Assembly (NCBI GenBank): GCA_033439265.1 | Contig: JAVTVX010000010.1 | Span: 9,424,001-9,488,000, forward strand | DNA length: 64,000 bases | Reading direction: 5' to 3' | Source of the DNA: Dillenia suffruticosa | Lineage: Eukaryota; Streptophyta; Magnoliopsida; Dilleniales; Dilleniaceae | Notes under the pieces: generated by a model | Told to the model about the DNA's origin: nothing | The model's input: the letters and a program-made list of their open reading frames with translations, nothing else | Databases searched by the model: none | Shown: positions 57,901-64,000 of the stretch, piece by piece | Position numbering within the stretch: the stretch's first letter is position 1 | How the letters are laid out: the number at the start of each line of letters is the position of its first letter | Position numbers and translations under genes: made by a program

Positions 57901-58325
57901 CACGGATAGGAAATCCACCTCAGGATACTTCACATTTGTTGGTGGCAATCTTGTTACATGGAGAAGTAAAAAACAGAAGGTGGTGGCATTATCAAGTGCT
58001 GAAGCTGAGTTTCGAGGAATGGCTAAGGTGGCTTAGAAGATTAATGACTGAAATTGGTTTCTCCCCAACTTCTGAGATGGATCTGTATTGTGACAACAAG
58101 ACTGCCATAGATATCTCTCATAATCCTGTCCAATATGATCGGACAAAACATGTGGAGGTAGACCGACATTTTATCAAACAAAATCTCGAAGATAAGATCA
58201 TTCGATTTCCCTTTGTTAAATCCGAAGATCAATTGGTAGATATACTTACAAAAGCTGTGTCAAGCAAAAACTTCTACAGCTCACTTGACAAACTGGGCAT
58301 CCAAGATTTGTATGCACCAACGTGA
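54961..58325 (+). pseudogene. Copia pol (protease, integrase, RT, RNase H), interrupted
   Basis: Protease motif DSGAIDHMT at about 55061. GAG-pre-integrase LWHRRLGHPSFG. Integrase core HSDVWGP ... FVDDCTR ... SDNGGEY ... QQNGIAERKNRHI, with a TAG at 55784 inside it. RT blocks WVFSIKYKADETIERYK, RALYGLKQSPRAWF and YVDDMIITGND (catalytic Asp pair 57392-57397 intact). RNase H blocks YTDADWAG and ALSSAEAEF, then a frame change near 58020, then CDNKTAIDISHNP ... DILTKAV. The TAA at 57524 separates RT from its C-terminal part. Confidence 0.93.
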
Positions 58326-58332
58326 GGGGGAG
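58322..58332 (+). other. Polypurine tract
   Basis: GTGAGGGGGAG directly precedes the 3' LTR. Confidence 0.9.
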
Positions 58333-58576
58333 TGTTGACGTGAGCTGTCAAACTAGAGAAATTATAGAATAAATCTCTTGATTGATAGTCCCTGATTTAA
58401 GGGTCAATCTCTTGATGATAATTCTTGATTTAATCCCTGATTCAAGGGTCAAGCCTTATCATAGCCATAGTTTATGTATAGCCAAAAATATATTAGAGCA
58501 TGTATATATATATGTATACTCATTCCCTGCAAATTCATGAAAGAAAAAGAAAGTCTCTCTTCTACAAAATCTGTCA
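58333..58576 (+). repeat. 3' LTR of young copia element
   Basis: 244 bp, same length as the 5' LTR, with five substitutions. It is followed by TTTAT. Confidence 0.96.
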
Positions 58577-58581
58577 TTTAT

Positions 58582-59309
58582 TGTCCTTTTTTAATTTTAG
58601 GATTCCTCATACATTGGATAGTGTTGGAATGGAGCAGAGACCTTTTTTTTAAATAAACCGATATTATTTGGTTGGACTAAATTAGGTTCGAGCGAGTTGA
58701 GAATCTTAAAAGATAAAACTTTTTGGTATATATGTTTTCGTAATACAAAATATTCAAATTTGATATATTATTTAATGAACACAAAATATTTTAATTTTAC
58801 GGTGACAAATTTTGGGTCCGATCCGGAACCCAAGCCCCACCGAACTTCCCAACCCCAACAAAACCAGCTCTAGCACAAACTCAATTCCCACCCAAGAGTC
58901 GATCGAGTTTCTTTAAATTAGCCTAAAATTGGGCATGAGACTCAAAAAGAGACGCAGTTGTAATTTCGATTCCCAACCAACTCAAATTCAGTATCCAATG
59001 CGTCTCATACTCTTCAACCAGTCAAAATGAATCAGGAAACTCTACCATGATAATACAATGGTCACAATACGATTAAAAAAAAGAGCAGAACTTAAATACG
59101 ATTAGAAAATAGTAAGGAGAAAAGTACCAGACAAACTGTGAGCAATCGAGTTTGCAATGTTGAGTGTACATGACAATGTCAAATTATAAGCTACCCAGAT
59201 AACAAAATAAAAGAATCTAGCTAGACAAATTAAGGGGGGAAAAAAAAGGACCATAATTAGTACTAGCAAACATAAAAAGAATTAAAAACCATGAATTATT
59301 TAACTGGCC
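58582..59309. other. Intergenic between copia and B3 copy B
   Basis: No ORF of note. About 58645-58780 looks like a further diverged minus-strand SINE copy (GGTTCGAGCGAG block and AATATTCAAATTTGATATA block). Confidence 0.4.
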
Positions 59310-60520
59310 CTAATCTTGGTGGCTGTTAGTGCCTGATGTTGATGCTCCACTCTCGTCTCCTTCTTCATCTTCATGCTTAATAGAAACATCATGATTTGCT
59401 ACAACTCGAACAAGAGCAAATTGGAGATCATCTGAAGGGTAATGAAAAGACCAAAGTGAACAAGATCACCTTCTTCAAGTGCATTAACAATAACAACTTT
59501 CATCCATGTGTTGTTTAGAACATATAATGGGCTTACTTTTCCTGAATCTCTCCTCGTATCCTTCTTCTTGAATGTAACTTCAATCGGTTCCTTTGATGGA
59601 TCTACTGCGATCAAGTTTACATTGATCTCCCCTCCACTTTCTTTTTTTTTTCATCTTCTCTTAGAAACTGTCTTAACTGGAATTGAGAATCTGTTTGGTT
59701 GTTTCTTCAAATCTGAGTGAAACAGTCCTTTTTGTATAACCATAGTCACACTTGTTCCGCTTAATTCTTCTATCAGCCTCTTGAATTCCTCAGGCAAATC
59801 TGGTGGTGGGTCTAGGCCATTATCTTTTGATACCCTCTTCATGGGCAAAATTTCTGTGTGTTTTTGGCTAGGGGCGATCTTCTCTATTTTTTTTTTTTTC
59901 TTCTCTATGGGTGTCTTGATATCTTGACTGGGGTTAAGTTAAAAATCTTCTCTTGGCTGTTAGCTGTCTTGACGGCATCATCTAGGGCGAAATCAGAAAT
60001 TTTGTCATGTCTTGTTGCAGTCTTGACATCATCATTAGGACTAAAGCGAGAAATTTTGTCATGTCCTTTAATAGCTATCCTGCCCTCACATCACGGGGCA
60101 GAGGGAGAAATTTTGCTTCGTTTCTTTGGCTTTCTTGTTCTTTTTCTGCTTCATGGCGTCATCATTAGGAACAACCAAAAATTTTATCGACTTCGTGTAA
60201 ATAGCTTTGGGTGGCCATTTTTTTGTACTTATCAACTAACCCTTACTTTTGGCTCCTCGTATTCGAGGCAAAGAATTCATCATCAAGACTAGTTTCTGTT
60301 GTTACTTGGGCGCAATCAAGATTCTTGCTGTTAGCATTAGCGGAGGAAATAGCCGAGTTCGTTTGGCCTTCTGGGTCTTCTTCAACTTCATGGCCTTTTT
60401 CATTCTTGTACAGATTGAACCACTCGAAGAATCCAAAGAGCATTCGGATTCAGAATCACAGTTCTCACAAGATAGTTCAGAATCAGATTATGAACATGAG
60501 TGTCTCTTGCAATGTAAAAT
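59310..60520 (-). pseudogene. B3-domain gene, copy B, frameshifted
   Basis: Tandem paralogue of copy A; even the downstream flank is similar. N-terminal part SLDSSSGSICTRMKKAM near 60440 matches copy A. A middle region with an 18-residue repeat (HDKIS...DD.VKTA) lies at about 59945-60120. The B3 core is DPPPDLPEEFKRLIEELSG ... MVIQKGLFHSDL ... FSIPVKTV (59824-59665), then a frameshift at an A-rich run, then LIAVDPSKEPIEVTF ... LNNTWMKVVIVNALEEGDLV (59620-59460). Another shift precedes LWSFHYPSDDLQFALVRVV and an acidic tail, ending TAG at 59310. At least three frame changes, so not functional. Confidence 0.8.
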
Positions 60521-60924
60521 TTGACTTCCCCTAAAATATCTAAGGGTAATTAATTATTTGGAATGTTGGTGTTTGCTTCATTCTCATCCAATAGAGAGAG
60601 AAACACGGAGAGTTTTGATTTTATATAAACATTGAAAAAGTTGGATATTTAAGGATAGAGATTTGATATTTTATGATTCAACTGTTTCTTAATTTGCATT
60701 AAGATATTTACGAATTCTATTTCTTCAATATATTTTATGATAAAAAAAAATCAAATATGAATTAAATAATAATTATTTTAAATAATTCTATAAAATTCAA
60801 ATTTTAATTAAATTGGTATTGTTTAATAAAAAAGCTCAAATTAATATTGCCCTCAACTCATTTATCCATCACAGGGTTTGTTTAATTATTAATCGTTATA
60901 TTATTAAAAATGATTAGACAGATA
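60521..60924. other. Intergenic, no gene seen
   Basis: AT-rich spacer between B3 copy B and a SINE copy. Confidence 0.5.
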
Positions 60925-61084
60925 GTTGATCTAGTGAGTTGGTGTATTAGACCACTTAACAAGAAATTTAAAAATAAAAAAAATTATGCTAAAAGATTTG
61001 TTCCCTAAATAAGATCCTATAGATGCTCGAACTGGATTAATCAGAATATGGATCTGGATACAGATAAAAATTACAAAAAAAAAA
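60925..61084 (+). repeat. SINE copy of the 177-bp family
   Basis: The head GTTGATCTAGTGAG, a tail block GGATTAATCAGAATATGGAT and a pure A tail (61075-61084) match 51812-51988. The box B region has lost identity (AAGAAATTTAAAAATAAAAA). No clear target duplication. Confidence 0.65.
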
Positions 61085-61256
61085 CAGAGGATGTACCACA
61101 AAGAAAAAAAAAATTAAGACGAACACAGATTTAATATCATAATCACTAAATTCAAGTTCTACGTAAAGTAATCAGAAAAACCCACATAATGGATCATGGG
61201 CTTGTCATGGGTTAGAGTCTCCCTCTCAAAATAACCAAAACACCTCTTTGGAAATT

Positions 61257-62102
61257 TCATTTGAACAAGACCTGTTTAACCCTAATCCCCCTTCGCACAA
61301 GAATTAATAAAAAGAAAAAATTGAAGTCAAATTTCAATGGGACAAGCAAACGAAGAAGCCATGTCATCATTGCCACTGCTAATGCTCTGTTCTTGTTCTT
61401 GTTCTTCTTGTTTCCTTTTCCCTGCTCTTCTGATTCTGACAATTGCGAAACCAAACCATTCTCTCTCATTTCAGTTCTAAAAGACCACAATTGCACGATA
61501 TCTCCTTCCCTGATATTGTTTTTCTTCACAACTTTACCCCCCCCTGTCTTCAACGTATTGGAACCGCTGGCTTTCCCATTCTCCTTGGCCATAACCCACG
61601 TCTTCATATTCATCTATATCGACTCCAAACAAGGCTGTATTAGGACCACCGATAAATCCTGATTATTCAACTTTCTCTTCTCTTCTTCTGTCAAAAACTC
61701 TGTTCTTACTTGTCGAACCGGGACCGAGAATCGATTTTGACCCGGACGAACGTCACTCGCGAAAATTCGCTTCTGAATGACCAACACTATGTTGGTTCCC
61801 CTGAATTCCTCTGCAATTGCATTCTTGAATTCTGTGGGAAGATCCGGAGCTGGGTTTGGGCCGTTGTCGATTTCTCTATTTACCTTCTTTCTCTGTTACT
61901 TCATTGTTCTCGCCTCTGCTTCATAGTCGATGTCTTGGCCTTCCTGATTTCGGAGACGTTTTGAGCATAAAAGCTTGGGGGTTTTCTTGGGATTCATCTG
62001 TCCTAATTCATGTTCTAATAAAAAGCATAGCATGTGAATTGGATCTTCAAAGTACTCCGTTTTCTTCCCCAAGAACACGAAATCTTTCTGGGTTCTCTCC
62101 AT
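61257..62102 (-). pseudogene. B3-domain gene, copy C, near-intact with two in-frame stops
   Basis: ATG at 62102 begins MERTQKDFVFLGKKTEYFED. A TAA at 61896-61894 interrupts the frame. The same frame then resumes with the B3 core: NPAPDLPTEFKNAIAEEF ... IVLVIQKRIFASDV ... NRFSVPVRQVRTEFLTEEEK. A TAG near 61620 interrupts again before TWVMAKENGKASG and REGDIVQLWSFR. No frameshift is needed between ATG and the WSFR motif, so this is the youngest of the four B3 relics, or else a gene in which these stops are sequencing errors. DNA-binding role inferred from the family. The C-terminal 40 residues (…TWLLRLLVPLKFD) are poorly conserved. Confidence 0.82.
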
Positions 62103-62929
62103 TTTCACCCCTCCTTCTCTCTCGCCTCTCTAATCCTAACACTAACAGGGTCACATTTGCCTCTCTCTCTTCCACTTATAAAATTATAGTTTCTAACTTT
62201 TATTCCTGAAACTTGAGTCTTTCACATCTCTTGCAGACTCCCAAAACCTACTAGATTTTTAGTTTCTAAATTGTTTTCCTCGACATTTCTTGCAAGCGGG
62301 TTTTTCTAAAACCTAGTTCTGTTTTGTGATGCCCACGTGTAAGCCCAAACAACAATGGCATACACTTGAAATGACAAAGAAAAATGAAAATCTAGTAACA
62401 TATAGCGTCAATTTAATTAAAACTTTTATTTTTTACTATTTATCTATTTAAGAGTTAATAGTAATTAGGAAATGTGAATTATTGGGTATGCAATGTGTGG
62501 AGATATAAGTAAAAGGAGAATGAAATTTGGATGAAATGCCTAAAAAATTATTACCCGCAAAGCATGAAATGAAATCAAGATTATGTAATGTATATAAGAA
62601 TTTTAATTATTTTGGTCAAGAGTTATTCAACTTGATTCCTAAAATCTATTTAATCGTCTTGACAAAAACTATTGGTGACCTGAGCATGGTTTGATTCAGG
62701 ATTTTACTGTGAGAGAGAGAGAGAGAGATTAACATCAAGCAATGCCTCTACATCTAAAATTTGAACTCACGTAGGTAATGTCAGGTTGACTAAATTCACG
62801 TAACCAATTAAAACTTCCCATAATTTAAATCACCAAGATAAAATAATTTTTTAATTAAAATTGATCCCCATTTTCAAGAGAAAAAAAAAAAAAAAAGAAG
62901 TTAAATGGACAGACTTGAGGTCGTGTTGA
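62103..62929. other. Intergenic between B3 copies C and D
   Basis: No ORF of note. (GA)n lies at 62711-62729. The first 100 bases are CT-rich and could be the leader of copy C. Confidence 0.5.
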
Positions 62930-63420
62930 TCAAGAAGCCATGTCGGCAGTGCCACCAAGGCTTTCCCTTCGCTGCTGTAAATCCTCACAAGTGCAAAACC
63001 AAGTTTACTGTCAATGAACAATCAGTGTAATGAGCTCATACATCTTTTAATTAAATTTTAAATTCGAAACCTGATAATAAAAAAAAATTATATCAAAAAA
63101 ATTATACTTCAAATAAAATCTCTAAAAATACTCAAATTAAATTAATCAGAATATGAATTCAGATATTAATAATAGAAAACAAAAAAAGAAAAACCAAATT
63201 TACTGTCCCTCAAGTCCTAAAAGCCCACAATTACACAATGTCTCCTTCCCTTATTCTACTCTCCTCATCAACCTTACTCCAACCAGTCTTAAAACCATTC
63301 ATCGCATTCTCCTTTGAATCCCACACGCTCAACTCAACGTGGCCATGTCTATATTACCAACCCGGCCCCAGCCACTTGCAAAAGATGAATTCAAAATTTC
63401 TCATCCATTATAAATCCCGG
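62930..63420 (-). pseudogene. B3-domain gene fragment, copy D, split by a SINE
   Basis: Only the C-terminal half is seen: VELSVWDSKENAMNGFKTGW ... ESRIREGDIV-stop-LWAFRT (about 63330-63210). After the SINE at 63013-63189 the tail continues (FALVRIYSSEGKALVALPTW, about 63010-62945). Stops replace residues at two places near the WAFR motif. No N-terminal half was recognised upstream. Confidence 0.72.
63013..63189 (+). mobile_element. SINE, 177 bp, with 18-bp target duplication, inside B3 copy D
   Basis: Flanked by aaaaccaagtttactgtc (62995-63012) and aaaaccaaatttactgtc (63190-63207), one mismatch. It has the same length as the copy at 51812-51988 and shares AATTCGAA (box B region), ATTAATCAGAATATGAATTC and an A-rich end. 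Confidence 0.82.
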
Positions 63421-63593
63421 CCACCCATACTTTTTTGTAATGCCTCAAATATTTTAAAGGCTTAAACAAAAATAAGGGACCCAATCTTTGGGTGGGCTCT
63501 CAAGTTCCTCAAGTCCAGCTCACAACATTCGGGAGCGAATCATATACAGGCACACTCAAAAAGTGTCCTGATTATGATTCACTAAAAGCTACA

Positions 63594-64000
63594 TTATTTA
63601 CAGCTTTCATTAAGACAGGATCTTGTGAATAAGAGAGCTGATCCATTTACACCGCGAAGAACTAGTAATCTAGAATCCACGTAAGTACCGCACACAAGCT
63701 TTGAGACATCAAACATCTCAGGTGGCACTTGCGTCCGAATTTCTTGAACCACCTTTCCCGCAAAATCCACATTTCCAGTTGAGGGGTCGTCCAGATTCAG
63801 TGTTACCTCTATATTACTCGAGAGGAGCTTAGCTACAGGAAGACTAGATGGGAACTCCTTGAAAGGGAATGCTTTCCCCAACCTTCTTCCAGAGAGTGTC
63901 TGAAGTACAGAATCCGCGGTGCTTGGTGTTGCAGAAGGTAATCTGGTAGACTTGTCTTCCTTAAGATACAATCGCTTCCCTGATGTCAGCCTGAACGAGG
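63594..64000 (-). CDS. 3' exon of an unidentified protein-coding gene (partial)
   Basis: Open from the right edge to a TAA at 63596-63594, about 134 codons in one frame, with coding-like composition (FRLTSGKRLYLKEDKSTRLP ... GRRLGKAFPFKEFPSSLP ... VTLNLDDPSTGNVDFAGKVV ... VPPEMFDVSKLVCGTYVDSR ...). There is no ATG near its 5' end, so it is an internal or last exon of a gene extending beyond 64000. I do not recognise the family. The B3 copy D relic lies just downstream, and 63421-63593 is probably its 3' UTR. Confidence 0.7.
   Translation of the reverse strand, partial: SFRLTSGKRLYLKEDKSTRLPSATPSTADSVLQTLSGRRLGKAFPFKEFPSSLPVAKLLSSNIEVTLNLDDPSTGNVDFAGKVVQEIRTQVPPEMFDVSKLVCGTYVDSRLLVLRGVNGSALLFTRSCLNESCK

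Larger units (their letters stand above)
53632..58576 (+). mobile_element. Young Ty1-copia element, inactivated
   Basis: Length 4945 bp, with 244-bp LTRs differing at 5 sites (about 98% identity) and target duplication TTTAT at 53627-53631 and 58577-58581. It has an intact primer site and polypurine tract and gag-protease-integrase-RT-RNase H in copia order. Breaks: TAG at 54297, a frameshift near 54740-54770, TAG at 55784, TAA at 57524, and a frameshift or small deletion near 58020. It is therefore recent but non-autonomous. It inserted between tandem B3 copies A and B, about 90 bp upstream of the probable start of A. Confidence 0.96.

Overview
The window is plant nuclear DNA, most likely from a eudicot. 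It is AT-rich and carries intron-rich GT-AG genes, microsatellites near gene starts, telo-box motifs, Ty1-copia elements, tRNA-derived SINEs and a decayed caulimovirid (endogenous pararetrovirus). I could not fix the species from sequence alone.

Layout. 1-7813 (minus): 5' two thirds of an NADH-dependent glutamate synthase gene (GLT1 type), 16 exons visible, cut by the left edge. 7814-28909: a long gene-poor, AT-rich stretch with microsatellites, a 55-bp tandem duplication carrying a G-box, a 1-kb T-rich degenerate repeat and several SINE-like copies. 28910-33697 (minus): an old, decayed Ty1-copia retrotransposon with both LTRs. 34383-37440: a small ORF, mitochondrial-looking at its N-terminus, split in its third codon by a 2752-bp solo LTR with a perfect 5-bp target duplication (TAAGC). 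About 37800-41200 (minus): an endogenous pararetrovirus fragment (movement and capsid regions) full of stop codons. 41862-50234 (plus): a complete 12-exon gene for SF3A3/SF3a60 (509 aa), with a foldback element holding a cluster of one-base-loop hairpins in intron 6. 52460-63420 (minus): four decayed B3-domain genes in a row. Two are interrupted by SINEs with clear target duplications, and a young but inactivated Ty1-copia element (53632-58576, LTRs differing at 5 of 244 positions, TSD TTTAT) sits just upstream of the first. 63594-64000 (minus): the 3' exon of an unidentified gene that runs off the right edge.

Function. Only GLT1, the SF3a60 gene and probably the last gene look functional. 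GLT1 serves plastid ammonium assimilation and SF3a60 serves the U2 snRNP of the spliceosome. They are unrelated neighbours. The rest records repeated insertion and local gene duplication followed by decay. I found no wholly new coding system. The least explained structures are the hairpin cluster in the SF3a60 intron, the solo LTR splitting a gene at its third codon, and the 177-bp SINE family with at least two target-duplication-proven copies.
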